A program made the position numbers and the translations under genes. Source: Mucilaginibacter sp. PAMC 26640 (lineage in GTDB: Bacteria; Bacteroidota; Bacteroidia; Sphingobacteriales; Sphingobacteriaceae). From it: a stretch of 64,000 nucleotides of DNA. The notes under the pieces were generated by a model that worked only from the letters and a program-made list of their open reading frames with translations, was not told the origin of the DNA and did no database searches. The stretch is from assembly GCA_001596135.1 (NCBI GenBank), contig CP014773.1, forward strand, positions 2,480,001-2,544,000. The letters run 5' to 3'. Positions 1-9,018 of this stretch are shown here, one piece after another (the stretch's first letter is position 1; the number at the start of each line of letters is the position of its first letter).

Positions 1-1607
1 GTTCATACATCAGCGGTACAAACGGTACCAGTAACGGTATCATCCCGATGCTGAAAGTATTTAATGATACCGCACGTTATGTAGACCAGGGCGGCGGCAA
101 GCGTAAAGGCGCTTTCGCTATCTATTTGGAGCCATGGCATGCAGATATCTTCGAGTTTTTAGATCTCCGCAAAAACCACGGTAAAGAGGAAATGCGTGCA
201 CGTGATTTGTTCTATGCCCTTTGGGTATCAGATCTGTTCATGAAGCGTGTGGAAGCTAACGAGGACTGGAGCCTTTTCTGCCCGCATGAGGCACCGGGAT
301 TGGCCGATTGCCACAGCGCAGAATTTGAAGCACTTTACACTAAATACGAAAGAGAAGGCCGTGCACGTAAAACCATTAAAGCACAGGAACTTTGGTTTGC
401 AGTATTGGATAGCCAGGTAGAAACCGGTACTCCGTACCTGTTATATAAAGATGCTGCCAACGCAAAATCTAACCAACAAAACCTGGGTACCATCAAAAGC
501 TCAAATCTTTGTACGGAAATTATAGAGTACACTTCAGATAAAGAAGTTGCCGTATGTAATCTTGCGTCCTTAGCATTGCCACGTTACGTGATCAACGGTG
601 AGTTTGACCATGCCAAGTTATACGAAGTAACCTATCAGGCTACTTTGAACCTGAACAAGATCATCGATCATAACTATTACCCGGTTGAGGAAGCCCGTTA
701 CAGCAACCTTCGCCACCGCCCGATCGGCTTAGGCGTACAAGGTTTGGCCGATGCCTTTATTCTGCTGCGTTTACCTTTCGAAAGCGAAGCGGCTAAACAG
801 CTTAACAAAGAGATCTTTGAAACCATTTACTTTGCTGCCATGACGGCTTCTAAGGATCTGGCTATAAAAGACGGCGCTTACGAAACCTTTAAAGGTTCGC
901 CTTTATCGCAGGGTAAGTTCCAGTTTGATCTTTGGAATGAAAAACCGGCCAGCAGCCGTTGGGATTGGGAAAACCTGCGTTTAGATGTAATGAACCACGG
1001 TGTACGCAACTCACTGCTAGTAGCGCCAATGCCAACCGCATCTACTTCACAGATATTGGGAAACAACGAGTGTTTTGAGCCGTATACCTCTAACATCTAC
1101 ACCCGTCGTGTATTGAGCGGAGAATTTGTTATCGTAAATAAACACCTGCTGCGCGACCTGGTTAACCGCAACCTTTGGACCCCGGCCATGAAAGACAGGA
1201 TTATCACTGCAAACGGTTCTATCCAGGACATTGCTGAGATCCCTGCTGACATCAAAGAACTTTATAAAACAGTTTGGGAAATCAAGATGCGTAACATCAT
1301 TGATATGGCTGCTGATAGGGGTGCGTATATCTGCCAATCGCAATCGCTTAACCTGTTTATTAACTCGCCAAATGCAAGCAAATTGACTTCAATGCACTTC
1401 TACGCATGGAAGAAAGGCCTAAAAACAGGTATGTACTATCTGCGTACACAGGCAGCATCACAAGCGGTTAAATTTACAGTGGAGAACCAGGGCGGTAAAA
1501 ACATGGAAGCCGTTATACCCGAAGTTGTTGCAGATAACAGCACCGAGGATGTACCGGCTGGCCCATCTTGCTCAATGGACGAAGGTTGCGTTACTTGTTC
1601 AGCATAA
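1..1607 (+). CDS. nrdA: Class Ia ribonucleoside-diphosphate reductase, large (alpha) subunit, 3' part
   Basis: Catalytic subunit that reduces ribonucleoside diphosphates to deoxyribonucleotides in the cytoplasm. The gene enters from the left edge: the frame starting at base 3 is open before the first in-window ATG at 48, so the true start is upstream. The sequence contains SSNLCTEI, with the thiyl-radical Cys flanked by Asn and Glu, and then AVCNLAS, which carries the second redox Cys. The tail ends GCVTCSA, whose CxxC would be the swinging thiol pair. The SNLCTEI[12 protein letters not shown] stretch resembles the eukaryotic/Bacteroidota R1 type more than E. coli NrdA. The ATP-cone and allosteric N-terminus, if present, lie outside the window. 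No nrdB is visible downstream, so it is presumably upstream. Confidence 0.95.
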   Translation, partial: SYISGTNGTSNGIIPMLKVFNDTARYVDQGGGKRKGAFAIYLEPWHADIFEFLDLRKNHGKEEMRARDLFYALWVSDLFMKRVEANEDWSLFCPHEAPGLADCHSAEFEALYTKYEREGRARKTIKAQELWFAVLDSQVETGTPYLLYKDAANAKSNQQNLGTIKSSNLCTEIIEYTSDKEVAVCNLASLALPRYVINGEFDHAKLYEVTYQATLNLNKIIDHNYYPVEEARYSNLRHRPIGLGVQGLADAFILLRLPFESEAAKQLNKEIFETIYFAAMTASKDLAIKDGAYETFKGSPLSQGKFQFDLWNEKPASSRWDWENLRLDVMNHGVRNSLLVAPMPTASTSQILGNNECFEPYTSNIYTRRVLSGEFVIVNKHLLRDLVNRNLWTPAMKDRIITANGSIQDIAEIPADIKELYKTVWEIKMRNIIDMAADRGAYICQSQSLNLFINSPNASKLTSMHFYAWKKGLKTGMYYLRTQAASQAVKFTVENQGGKNMEAVIPEVVADNSTEDVPAGPSCSMDEGCVTCSA

Positions 1608-1630
1608 TTTATTACTCCGAAAAACGGCAA

Positions 1631-1890
1631 GACCGAAAGACGGGAAGTCCGCAATACCAAAAGTCCTTAAGACTGAACGTGTTTAAGATAGGAGAGGCCG
1701 GAAAACTGAAAAGTTTTCCGGTCTCTCGTTTTCAGGAAAAAATGCAAACCATAACGCCTTACTTGCCCTAAGATAAGAACGTCAAGGCACTGCTCTCTTT
1801 TACCATCTGATGATTTGCCAATTAGGAATCTTCCCGATATTTGAACCATAACAATTTTCCGGACTTTCGGTCTACCGGACTTCCGGACTA
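1631..1890. repeat. Degenerate GACCGAAAG / GGAAGTCCG repeats in the nrdA downstream spacer
   Basis: GACCGAAAG and GGAAGTCCG occur near 1631-1651. Their complements CTTTCGGTC and CGGACTTCC occur near 1864-1884, on the other side of the terminator. The order is not that of a simple long hairpin. No protein is encoded here. Confidence 0.4.
1692..1727 (+). terminator. Hairpin terminator after nrdA
   Basis: A 16-bp stem (1692-1707 with 1712-1727, one G-T wobble) closes a GAAA tetraloop and is followed by a short T-rich stretch. It lies 85 bases after the nrdA stop and is the natural end of that transcript. Confidence 0.75.
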
Positions 1891-1896
1891 TAAAGC

Positions 1897-2103
1897 ATGA
1901 CAAAACACGAGATCATCCCCTGCGAGCGTTGCGGCGCACGTATTGAATGCAAGGCAAATTCCTACACCAAATGCCAGTGCAGTGTTGTACAGTTAACTAT
2001 TAACGAGGTGCAATACATCGCCGAGAATTACGATGGCTGTATGTGCGCCAAATGCTTGCTGGAGTTGCAGGTGGAGTATAATACCGAACTTACCGCTTCC
2101 TGA
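1897..2103 (+). CDS. Cysteine-rich CWC family small protein
   Basis: A 68-residue protein with Cys pairs at the start (CERCGARIEC), in the middle (CQCS) and late (CMCAKCLLEL). This matches the small cysteine-rich CWC family, which probably binds a metal and has no assigned biochemical role. The length is normal for the family. It is followed after one base by the next gene, so the two are probably translationally coupled. The start is the first ATG after an AT-rich spacer, and no stronger alternative is visible. Confidence 0.75.
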   Translation: MTKHEIIPCERCGARIECKANSYTKCQCSVVQLTINEVQYIAENYDGCMCAKCLLELQVEYNTELTAS

Positions 2104-2104
2104 T

Positions 2105-2503
2105 ATGTCGCAGATCCGTTTAACCTTCGCCTGCGAGTTTGATAAAGCTTATTCGGTTGTTGTAGAAGATGATGGTCGTGTTGCTTATGCCTACCTCATG
2201 TATTACGATGAAATTGTTTCTGATGTATGGCTTTATAACCGCATTGAGCCGCCAGCCGAAATATTCTTAAATGATTGGCGTCAGCAACCTTTAAATCCTG
2301 ATGAATATATAAGGAAAGATATCATAATAGTACCTATGACAGATTTAAGCCAGATACATTGCGAATGGGACGAATCAGAAGACGGAGTAATAGAAGTTGC
2401 CGTTGTTTTACGCAGACGGTTTACAGCAGAGCTTAAGCATGGTGCAAAACCGGGCTGGTCAGTATTTGTTGCAAAGGATGGGCCGCTCGCTTTAGTTTAT
2501 TAG
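2105..2503 (+). CDS. Hypothetical protein coupled to the CWC gene
   Basis: A 132-residue acidic soluble protein beginning MSQIRLTF. I place the start at 2105 rather than at the in-frame ATG at 2033. The 2033 start would lie inside the CWC gene in another frame, and the 72 extra bases read as Cys-rich shadow sequence. The stop of the upstream gene and this ATG are separated by one base. There is no signal peptide or membrane segment, and I recognise no family. Coupling to the CWC gene is the only clue to function. Confidence 0.65.
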   Translation: MSQIRLTFACEFDKAYSVVVEDDGRVAYAYLMYYDEIVSDVWLYNRIEPPAEIFLNDWRQQPLNPDEYIRKDIIIVPMTDLSQIHCEWDESEDGVIEVAVVLRRRFTAELKHGAKPGWSVFVAKDGPLALVY

Positions 2504-2514
2504 TTGAACCGGAG

Positions 2515-2904
2515 CTAATCCCCCAGTACTTTTACCGGTTTCTTATCCTTATTAATCGCTACAAAAGTAAAAGTACCGGTAATCGCTTTTTCCCGTTCAA
2601 AAGAGTACATCTCTTCTACATAGATTTCTACCAGTACTTTTAAACTGGTATTGCCAATATGAGAAACGGTGCCAACCAGTTCAATAATCGTTCCTGCGGG
2701 GATAGGCTTATTAAAATCTATCCTGTCGGATGATACCGTTACCATGGTTTTTCGGGTAAAGCGGGTAGCCGTTATAAAAGCTACTTCATCCATCAGGTGC
2801 ATGGCTGTACCACCAAACAGCGTGTCATAATGATTAGTAGTATTTGGGAAAACGGCTTTAAAAATGCGGGTCTCTGCAGCTTTGATTCTTTCTTCGGTGG
2901 TCAT
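2515..2904 (-). CDS. Acyl-CoA thioesterase, hotdog fold (YciA-like)
   Basis: A 129-residue single hotdog domain expected to hydrolyse acyl-CoA thioesters in the cytoplasm. It has the family's early NHYDTLFGG motif, where Asn and Asp sit at the active site before the hotdog helix. This is followed by a helix with MHLMDEVAF and a conserved VSSDRIDFNKPI strand. Length and motif order match YciA/acyl-CoA hydrolase proteins. It lies downstream of metE on the same strand, but a strong hairpin separates them, so it probably has its own promoter. Substrate chain length cannot be read from the sequence. Confidence 0.85.
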   Translation of the reverse strand: MTTEERIKAAETRIFKAVFPNTTNHYDTLFGGTAMHLMDEVAFITATRFTRKTMVTVSSDRIDFNKPIPAGTIIELVGTVSHIGNTSLKVLVEIYVEEMYSFEREKAITGTFTFVAINKDKKPVKVLGD

Positions 2905-2920
2905 GATGAATTTTATTAAA

Positions 2921-2949
2921 AGGCCTTGCGGGTATTGCCCGCAAGGCCT
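2921..2949 (-). terminator. Terminator of metE
   Basis: A perfect 12-bp stem (2921-2932 with 2938-2949) and a 5-base loop start six bases after the metE stop on the minus strand. A T/A-rich stretch follows in that direction. Confidence 0.85.
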
Positions 2950-2954
2950 AACAT

Positions 2955-5261
2955 TTAGTTTACAGCCTGTTGGCTGAACATTTCTCTAGCTTCTTTTGCT
3001 GCCTTTACCATATTGGTTAGTGCAGTTTGGGTTTCCGGCCATTTTCGCGTTTTTAATCCGCAATCCGGGTTCACCCAAATATTGGCTACGGGTAACCTTG
3101 TAGCCGCTTTTTTTAGGAGATCTGTCATCTCCTGTACGGTTGGTACTCGTGGTGAATGGATGTCATACACGCCGGGACCAATCTCTGCCGGGTAATTGAA
3201 GTCGGCAAAGGCTTCCAGTAACTCCATTTGTGAGCGCGAGGTTTCTATCGTGATCACATCTGCGTCCATATCGGCAATATGCTTAATGATATCGTTAAAT
3301 TCACTGTAGCACATGTGGGTATGGATCTGCGTTTCATCGCGCACACCGCCTGCAGAAATACGGAAGGCTTTAACAGCCCAGTCCAGGTAGGCAGGCCAAT
3401 CAGATTTTCGCAAGGGTAAACCTTCGCGAATAGCCGGCTCATCTATCTGTATCACCCGGATACCCGCCTGCTCCAAAGCTACTACTTCATCTCGGATAGC
3501 CAAAGCGATCTGGTAAGTAGTTTCCTCACGTGGCTGATCATCCCGTACAAACGACCATTGCAGGATGGTTACGGGGCCGGTAAGCATGCCTTTCATCAGC
3601 TTTTGGGTATTGGCCTGGGCAAAGCTGCTCAATTTAACGGTCATATCGGCCGGTCGGCTGATGTCGCCATAGATTACCGGCGGCTTTACGCAGCGGCTGC
3701 CATAGCTTTGCACCCACCCATTTTTGGTAAACAGGAAACCATCCAGCAGTTCTCCAAAATACTCCACCATATCGTTGCGTTCAAATTCGCCGTGTACCAA
3801 CACGTCAAGGCCAATGTCTTCCTGCCAGCGAATGGCATCGATAGTGGCCCTTTCAATTTCGGTGTCGTATTGCTCCGCTGTGATCGCGCCTTTTTTTAGC
3901 CTTGCCCTTAACTGGCGGATATCACCGGTTTGCGGGAAAGAGCCAATTGTAGTAGTTGGGAACAGCGGCAATTTAAAGTTAGCCTGCTGTATTTTTTGGC
4001 GGGTTGTAAACGCACTGTTTCGGGTAGCATCTGCATTTGTAATTGCCGCTGTGCGCTGTTTTACCGGCTGTTTATGGATAAGTTTGGAGAGGCTCCTGGC
4101 CGATAGTGCAACCAGATTTTGTTGCAGAAGCACATTATTGCCTTCTATAATTTGGCTTATCTCATTCACCTCATTAAGCTTTTGTTTGGCAAAGGCCATC
4201 CAGTTTTTAATTTCGGGATTAATTCCAGTTTCGAGATCCAGGTCGAACGGAGTATGCAGGAGTGAGCAGCTTGGCGCAATCATCATGCGATCCTTGCCAA
4301 TTACTGCAATTGCTTTCTTTATCGCATCTACCGAACGCATATAATCGTTCTTCCAAATGTTGCGGCCATCAACCACCCCGAGTGATAGACTCAAGTTATC
4401 CGGAATAAATTTCAGGATCTCGTTCAGCTGCTTAGGCGCACGAACCAAATCGATATGCAAGGCACAAACTGGCAGGTTAACGGCTAGTTGTGTGTTTTCT
4501 TTAAGGCTTTCGAAGTAGGTAGTGAGTAGGGTCTTAATTTGCGGGCAGTGTTTTTTAATCTCGGCGTATGCATATACAAACGCGTCCTTTTCTTTTTGAG
4601 ATAGGTCCATCGTTAAGAAAGGTTCGTCTAATTGTACCCAAACAGCACCCTGGTCTTTCAGCTTTTTAAGGATCTCGATATAAACAGGAACCAGTTTTTT
4701 AATCAGGTCGATCTTGTCAAAACCAGCTTCTTTTTCTTTGCCAAGCAGCAAATAACTTACCGGGCCTATTAGTACAGGTTTTGGGGTAATACCGGTTATT
4801 TGTTTTGCAAGGTTAAACTCTTCAAACACTTTATCGGAGAAGATGCGGAACTGCTGGTTGGCGGTAAACTCGGGTACAATGTAATGGTAGTTGGTATCAA
4901 ACCACTTCGTCATTTCCATGGCGGTAATGTCCAGTTCATCTTTTTGGTAACCTCGCGCCATCGCAAAATAGAGGTCTATCTCCATGTTTTGCGGGTTTTG
5001 GGTAAGTACGGCGTTGTAACGTTGGGGGATAGCACCCAGCATCAGGGAGGTATCCAGCACGAGATCGTAAAAGCTGAAATCGTTGCAGGGGATCAGGTCG
5101 ATACCGGCTTGTTGCTGCAGTTGCCAGTTTTGCGCGCGGATAGTGCGTGCAGCAGCGAATAATTCATCCCGGCTGATGGTGCCTGCCCAGTATTGTTCAC
5201 TGGCCTTTTTGAGTTCACGATGGGCCCCTACGCGAGGGTACCCCAGGTTGTTTTTGAGCAT
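2955..5261 (-). CDS. metE: Cobalamin-independent methionine synthase
   Basis: Transfers the methyl group of 5-methyltetrahydrofolate (polyglutamate) to homocysteine without B12, the last step of methionine synthesis. I use the ATG at 5261, giving 768 residues. The protein then begins MLKNNLGYPRVG, which aligns with the N-terminus of known MetE (E. coli MTILNHTLGFPRVG). The longer reading frame to 5363 adds sequence unlike the family. The N-terminal barrel is followed by the catalytic half, with zinc ligands in HTHMCYSEFN and NPDCGLKTR. A cobalamin riboswitch lies upstream, so expression should fall when B12 is available and MetH can be used. ATGs at 5267 and 5288 are alternative starts. Confidence 0.95.
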   Translation of the reverse strand: MLKNNLGYPRVGAHRELKKASEQYWAGTISRDELFAAARTIRAQNWQLQQQAGIDLIPCNDFSFYDLVLDTSLMLGAIPQRYNAVLTQNPQNMEIDLYFAMARGYQKDELDITAMEMTKWFDTNYHYIVPEFTANQQFRIFSDKVFEEFNLAKQITGITPKPVLIGPVSYLLLGKEKEAGFDKIDLIKKLVPVYIEILKKLKDQGAVWVQLDEPFLTMDLSQKEKDAFVYAYAEIKKHCPQIKTLLTTYFESLKENTQLAVNLPVCALHIDLVRAPKQLNEILKFIPDNLSLSLGVVDGRNIWKNDYMRSVDAIKKAIAVIGKDRMMIAPSCSLLHTPFDLDLETGINPEIKNWMAFAKQKLNEVNEISQIIEGNNVLLQQNLVALSARSLSKLIHKQPVKQRTAAITNADATRNSAFTTRQKIQQANFKLPLFPTTTIGSFPQTGDIRQLRARLKKGAITAEQYDTEIERATIDAIRWQEDIGLDVLVHGEFERNDMVEYFGELLDGFLFTKNGWVQSYGSRCVKPPVIYGDISRPADMTVKLSSFAQANTQKLMKGMLTGPVTILQWSFVRDDQPREETTYQIALAIRDEVVALEQAGIRVIQIDEPAIREGLPLRKSDWPAYLDWAVKAFRISAGGVRDETQIHTHMCYSEFNDIIKHIADMDADVITIETSRSQMELLEAFADFNYPAEIGPGVYDIHSPRVPTVQEMTDLLKKAATRLPVANIWVNPDCGLKTRKWPETQTALTNMVKAAKEAREMFSQQAVN

Positions 5262-5429
5262 ACGCATAAAACTTTTTTGGTTAAACATTAATGAGTAATT
5301 AATGCTCCTTACGGTTTTCGGTATGCTTTCGTGGTAAAATGGTAATAAAAGATAAAAGGCCATCCGCAGGCATTAAAACACCGGCAAAATCCTTTTTAGT
5401 CTCTGACTACTGCTTCATTACGCGAAAGC

Positions 5430-5605
5430 ATTGTCTTAAACAGTTGGCAAGTATCCTGGCTTGTAACATTGTTGCCGTCCTTCTCATACCGCTTGAGGGG
5501 GTACAATGGACAAGTAAAGGCAACAACCTTTTTGTTACTTACAGTTGCGCGACAGCCCGTGATTTGCACACGGTTCCTTATTAATCCCGGTATTACCCGG
5601 AAACC
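5430..5605 (-). promoter_or_regulatory. Cobalamin (AdoCbl/B12) riboswitch upstream of metE
   Basis: Read on the minus strand, the leader holds the order expected of a B12 aptamer. GGAACCGTG-TGCAAATCACGG comes first (about 5556-5577), then CTGTCGCGCAACTGT (about 5541-5556). A GTATGAGAAGGACGG segment follows, and the B12 box AGCCAGGATACTTGCC lies at about 5445-5461. It sits roughly 170 bases before the metE start. A switch in front of the B12-independent synthase is a known arrangement that represses metE when cobalamin is present. I did not resolve the expression platform. Boundaries are approximate. Confidence 0.88.
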
Positions 5606-5639
5606 ACACTGTTGAAAATAAAGTAAAGAACTGCGCCAA

Positions 5640-6008
5640 ATATATGGAACGGGGCGGTAGGAAAGGCTGTACTGTTGGTTGCTCCTTAATTAATTGCCCT
5701 TAGGCAATTACGGTGTGCAGGGGCTGTAAATTGGGGAGTGTTTCACCCGGCGATTGTGAATCGGGTGAAACACCTTTATTGCTGATTTACAAGTACTTGT
5801 GCTTTTTAGTGAATCACTGTTTTTGTTACCTGTCTTCCGCAAGTAATTCATTATAAGTGGATTGTATAAAATGGGAATAGGTGCAGTAAACAGTGAATCA
5901 CCCCGGGTGAAACACCTAGTTACCTGTATTTTCCTGTTAAGAGTTTACACTTATGGTTAATAAACCAGGTTTTTGCAAGCACATTTCCCTAATCGTATTC
6001 CAATAGAT
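5640..6008. repeat. Palindrome-rich spacer with GGGTGAAACACC motifs
   Basis: This gene-free stretch contains a perfect 12-bp inverted repeat. GTGTTTCACCCG lies at 5738-5749 and its complement at 5762-5773, with a 12-base loop. A second copy of GGGTGAAACACCT follows at about 5903-5915. The half-palindrome GTGAATCAC occurs near 5811 and again near 5891. GGTG-AAA-CACC can fold on itself. No supported ORF was found. Confidence 0.6.
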
Positions 6009-6296
6009 TTATGTGTCCCTCGTGTATACTTCACCCTTGTAGGGATCGATAGTAGCGTGGAACGAATACCCGGATACATGCAGCAGGTAATAGGTCATGA
6101 TATCGCACCAGCAGATCTCATCATGAAACATCGGCACTTTTGGGAACTTGCCTTCCTGTTTGCTTAATTCTTTATTGTACTTATATTCTCCATCGTGTTT
6201 TGCAATCCATGCTTTAAACAGGTCCATCTCAGCTGGCTCCGAGAAGACGATCTTGAAGAACGTTTCTTCGGTAACTTCTTTGAGGTCATCATTCAT
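6009..6296 (-). CDS. Hypothetical protein
   Basis: A 95-residue soluble, acidic protein beginning MNDDLKEVTEETFFK and ending YKGEVYTRDT. The frame is open to 6377, but the upstream segment (His- and Arg-rich) looks untranslated, so I choose the ATG at 6296. There is no signal peptide, transmembrane segment or motif I recognise. It lies alone between the metE regulatory region and a lipoprotein gene on the same strand. Confidence 0.55.
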   Translation of the reverse strand: MNDDLKEVTEETFFKIVFSEPAEMDLFKAWIAKHDGEYKYNKELSKQEGKFPKVPMFHDEICWCDIMTYYLLHVSGYSFHATIDPYKGEVYTRDT

Positions 6297-6397
6297 GTAA
6301 TGATGGTATTTGTGGCGGTGGCGGATGATCTTTGCGGTTATGATGTTACAGGGCTGATTTGTTATAGCGTAACACAAAAGATGGGTGCGCGTTTTGA

Positions 6398-7033
6398 TTA
6401 ATTTAAATTATTGTCTGTCAGCCGCCAGCCATCCTTGACTTTTTCAAAACAAAGAAACCTTTCCTTTCCTGTTCCGCACCAACCGCCGTCTTCAACCAAC
6501 TCATGTATAAAGAGTTTTTTTGTATTTACATTATATTGGGGGTAGGAGATGCTTACATAACCTTTCCCTAATTTCTTTGTCCAAATTTTTAATTTGGCCT
6601 TTTCGGATAGTTTTGGATCGGATATATCTGCAAGATCAGCATCAGTTATAATAGAAACTTTATTTAGCTTTCGGGCATCCCATACAGGCATTGAGGTGAA
6701 TTGATTTGATCGGATAGATGACGGGATAGATATTTGATTATCGGGAGCTCTCCCGGCAAATTTCTGTTGAAGAACGAAGCTTTCTTTTTTATAAAGCATG
6801 GCAAAATCCTTTCCTTCTAATTGTCGAATATAAACCCTGCGTTTAAAGGGCAAACTGTCAAGCCTCGGCAAATAGTGGTCGTTTATGAACCTGTAAGCGT
6901 CACCAGCAATCAAAGGTTTAAAATCGGTCTCTATCTTTAATCGCAACAGTTCGGTTTTTAACACAATTGAATTACCGTCGGCTTTACAGCCTGCAATCAT
7001 TACCAGACATAAAAATTTTACAAGATGTCGCAT
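6398..7033 (-). CDS. Hypothetical lipoprotein
   Basis: A 211-residue protein with a lipoprotein signal peptide: MRHLVKFLCLVMIAGC, with the lipobox IAGC and Cys at about residue 16. After cleavage it would be anchored in the membrane by the acylated Cys. I start at 7033 because this ATG opens directly on the signal peptide, while the longer frame to 7063 adds an unrelated prefix. The mature part has no domain I recognise. Two Cys near the C-terminus (WCGTGKERFLC) could form a disulfide. It is divergent from the gene at 7104. Confidence 0.65.
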   Translation of the reverse strand: MRHLVKFLCLVMIAGCKADGNSIVLKTELLRLKIETDFKPLIAGDAYRFINDHYLPRLDSLPFKRRVYIRQLEGKDFAMLYKKESFVLQQKFAGRAPDNQISIPSSIRSNQFTSMPVWDARKLNKVSIITDADLADISDPKLSEKAKLKIWTKKLGKGYVSISYPQYNVNTKKLFIHELVEDGGWCGTGKERFLCFEKVKDGWRLTDNNLN

Positions 7034-7077
7034 TTTAAGATGATCAAATATAAGTATAAACAATTTAGCAGATATAC

Positions 7078-7085
7078 TACCTTTA
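7078..7085 (+). promoter_or_regulatory. Putative -7 element (TACCTTTA)
   Basis: TACCTTTA fits the Bacteroidota TAnnTTTG consensus except for the last base. It lies 19 bases before the ATG at 7104, in the divergent spacer. Confidence 0.4.
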
Positions 7086-7103
7086 ATCTATTAAATACTA
7101 ATC

Positions 7104-7490
7104 ATGGGTGAACAGTTCAGTTTAGCGTTCGATCACACGGCTTTAGAACAGCTTTTAATCGATCAATTAACCATAGCCGACTTTCTGGAGCAGCTTTTCG
7201 GCGATAAAGGCAGCCCAAATTACCGGGATATGTGCGAGCACCTGGTTGCGTATCATAATAAAGATGGTGGCTCGCCTGAGGTTTTGGACTTTGACTTGAC
7301 TGAGCCGGTTTTCCATACTGATACCTTATCGGGGCACTTTAAATGCAAATTCGGTATTCATTTCTTCTATACCTGTTCGGACGTTCATAATAACGCGAAG
7401 GATACGATACGCTGGGATTTTAAGATAGATCAGGCTACCCATATCATTAACTTCACAGGCGAACAGCCCTGGGTGCGGGATGCAGATTAG
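7104..7490 (+). CDS. Hypothetical protein
   Basis: A 128-residue soluble protein beginning MGEQFSLAFDHTALEQ, without signal peptide or membrane segment. The C-terminal half is strand-rich with HFKCKFGIHFFYTCSD and DTIRWDFKID. I recognise no family. The start is the first ATG and is supported by a TACCTTTA box just upstream. The gene stands alone. Confidence 0.55.
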   Translation: MGEQFSLAFDHTALEQLLIDQLTIADFLEQLFGDKGSPNYRDMCEHLVAYHNKDGGSPEVLDFDLTEPVFHTDTLSGHFKCKFGIHFFYTCSDVHNNAKDTIRWDFKIDQATHIINFTGEQPWVRDAD

Positions 7491-7584
7491 TAAGGCTGCA
7501 ATTTTATTTAAAAGAAAGAGAAATGTTTTTTCCGGTTAATGAAATCACTATATTTATGAAGTTCAACCAAACTTTATCTGTACA

Positions 7585-8319
7585 ATGTCTCATTACCCAA
7601 CCAAAAACATAAAGCGTTTCAGCTTTTTTGTCATTTTTGCTTTTTCGCAAATTCTTTGTTTTCCCGCCCATGCACAGCGCACGCTGGGCATCAATGCCGA
7701 CGGAGATGTATTGAGCGGTAGTAATCGTAATAGCGGTGGCACCATTCGGCAGGATGGCTGGTGGGTGGCCATCAACAGCGGTTACGAGGCTCCGCTGAGT
7801 GATCTTGGAGAAGTTTATAAAGGTGCACCAACCTTTGGTTTCACCCTTGCAAAGCGAACTGGCCATTTAGTTTTCTCGGGAACTGCAGATTACCGCAGTT
7901 ACCATCCCAAGCAAGGCCAGTTTTCATACAGTTATGATGACCAAAATGCGCTAACCGCAACTTACAGTAAGTTCAGAGGGATAGGTTTATACGCTGGTTT
8001 AGCTTACCAATTGCCCATAACCGGGCTGATCGATCTATATGGCGGGGTAAACGGAGGCGTGATCATTTCCAAGTACTCCTTATCAGCAACAGATGGGCAA
8101 TTTATAAGTGTATCGGCGGAATACGACAACGGCAGCATCAGCTATTTTGGCCCCAAACTCGGATTTAACTTTTTGGTTGGCGGCAACTTCAGCATCAGTT
8201 TAGAAGGCCGTTACAGTTTAAGTCTAACCGGTGCCAATTATAACAGCCGCGAAGGCAGCTCGGTAACCAAAGGTTTTAGTTCTTATGCAGCCAATGTGTT
8301 TTTGGTTTACGGCTTTTAG
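7585..8319 (+). CDS. Outer-membrane beta-barrel protein
   Basis: A 244-residue protein with a signal peptide of about 30 residues (KRFSFFVIFAF...FPAHAQ). It then consists of alternating hydrophobic/polar strands rich in Gly, Tyr and Ser, for example GIGLYAGLAYQLP and FSISLEGRYSLSL. It ends in aromatic-rich ANVFLVYGF, the usual C-terminal strand signal for outer-membrane barrels. The size suggests an 8-10 strand barrel of the OmpA/OprF-like or porin-family type common in Bacteroidota. Function is unknown. The upstream CTATATTTATG may hold its promoter. Confidence 0.65.
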   Translation: MSHYPTKNIKRFSFFVIFAFSQILCFPAHAQRTLGINADGDVLSGSNRNSGGTIRQDGWWVAINSGYEAPLSDLGEVYKGAPTFGFTLAKRTGHLVFSGTADYRSYHPKQGQFSYSYDDQNALTATYSKFRGIGLYAGLAYQLPITGLIDLYGGVNGGVIISKYSLSATDGQFISVSAEYDNGSISYFGPKLGFNFLVGGNFSISLEGRYSLSLTGANYNSREGSSVTKGFSSYAANVFLVYGF

Positions 8320-8365
8320 CAGCTGATACATTGTTAAGCTTCGTGATGTTTTCCTTTCTCTTTCT

Positions 8366-8408
8366 GGCGCGAGTATGTAGCGCTGGCTGTGGGTGGCGTA
8401 CTCGTGCC
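8366..8408 (-). repeat. Single inverted REP copy upstream of the RAYT gene
   Basis: GGCGCGAGTATG...GTACTCGTGCC is the reverse complement of the six units at 9019-9390, with central divergence. Its outer arms pair with each other with one mismatch. It lies 44 bases before the transposase ATG and points opposite to the downstream array. Confidence 0.8.
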
Positions 8409-8451
8409 TATCCGCTTGCAATGTATCCGCTTAAATTGTATTTTTAGCTTA

Positions 8452-9012
8452 ATGAGTACGAAGTACAAATTCAGGGACCAAGACAAACTGTACTTTATAA
8501 CCTTCGCAGTTGTAAACTGGATAGACCTTTTTACCCGTAACGAGTACAAAGAGATCATGCTAAAGAGCTGGGAACATTGTAAGGAACATAAGGGTTTGGA
8601 GATCTATGGATGGTGTATGATGACCAATCATATCCACATGATCATAGGCACACATGGCGATAGACTGGAAAACATTATGCGGGATATGAAAAAGCAGACC
8701 TTGTTACAATTGAAGCGGGCTATAAAAGAGCATCCTCAGGAAAGCAGACGCGAATGGATTTTGTGGATGATGGAGCGCGCCGGCAAAAAAAACAGCCAAA
8801 ATATCGAATTTCAATTATGGCAGCAAGACAACCATCCCATCGAACTTTTTAATCATCAGGTCTTGCATCAAAAGCTGGATTATATGCACAACAACCCGGT
8901 GGTAGCCGGGATAGTAGAAAAGCCGGAAGATTATTTATATAGCAGCGCACCCAATTATATCGGCTTGCCGGGCCTTATCAAAGTGACTTTAGTAGATCCG
9001 CTGGTTATGTAG
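8452..9012 (+). CDS. REP-associated tyrosine transposase (RAYT, Y1/HUH superfamily)
   Basis: A 186-residue single-strand DNA nuclease/transposase of the IS200-like Y1 superfamily. It has the metal-binding HUH motif (NHIHMI, His60 and His62) and the catalytic tyrosine in KLDYMHNNP (Tyr144). Both are in the positions usual for RAYTs, and the length is normal. I start at 8452 because MSTKYKFRDQDKLYFITF matches the family N-terminus; the longer frame runs through the REP upstream. One inverted REP lies upstream and six tandem REPs begin seven bases after the stop, the typical setting of a domesticated RAYT that acts on REP sequences. It is not a full insertion sequence, since no terminal direct duplication is visible. 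Confidence 0.92.
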   Translation: MSTKYKFRDQDKLYFITFAVVNWIDLFTRNEYKEIMLKSWEHCKEHKGLEIYGWCMMTNHIHMIIGTHGDRLENIMRDMKKQTLLQLKRAIKEHPQESRREWILWMMERAGKKNSQNIEFQLWQQDNHPIELFNHQVLHQKLDYMHNNPVVAGIVEKPEDYLYSSAPNYIGLPGLIKVTLVDPLVM

Positions 9013-9018
9013 GCGGAA

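Noticed and set aside
2033-2105. Earlier start for the gene after the CWC protein
   Set aside because: It lies in another frame of the CWC gene and reads as Cys-rich shadow; ATG at 2105 directly follows the CWC stop.
7504-7866. Antisense 120-residue frame over the outer-membrane protein gene
   Set aside because: It lies inside a gene with a convincing signal peptide and barrel. Such opposite-strand frames occur throughout the window and have no domain support.
8389-8452. Longer N-terminus for the RAYT
   Set aside because: The extra 21 residues are read from the upstream REP and do not match the family start.
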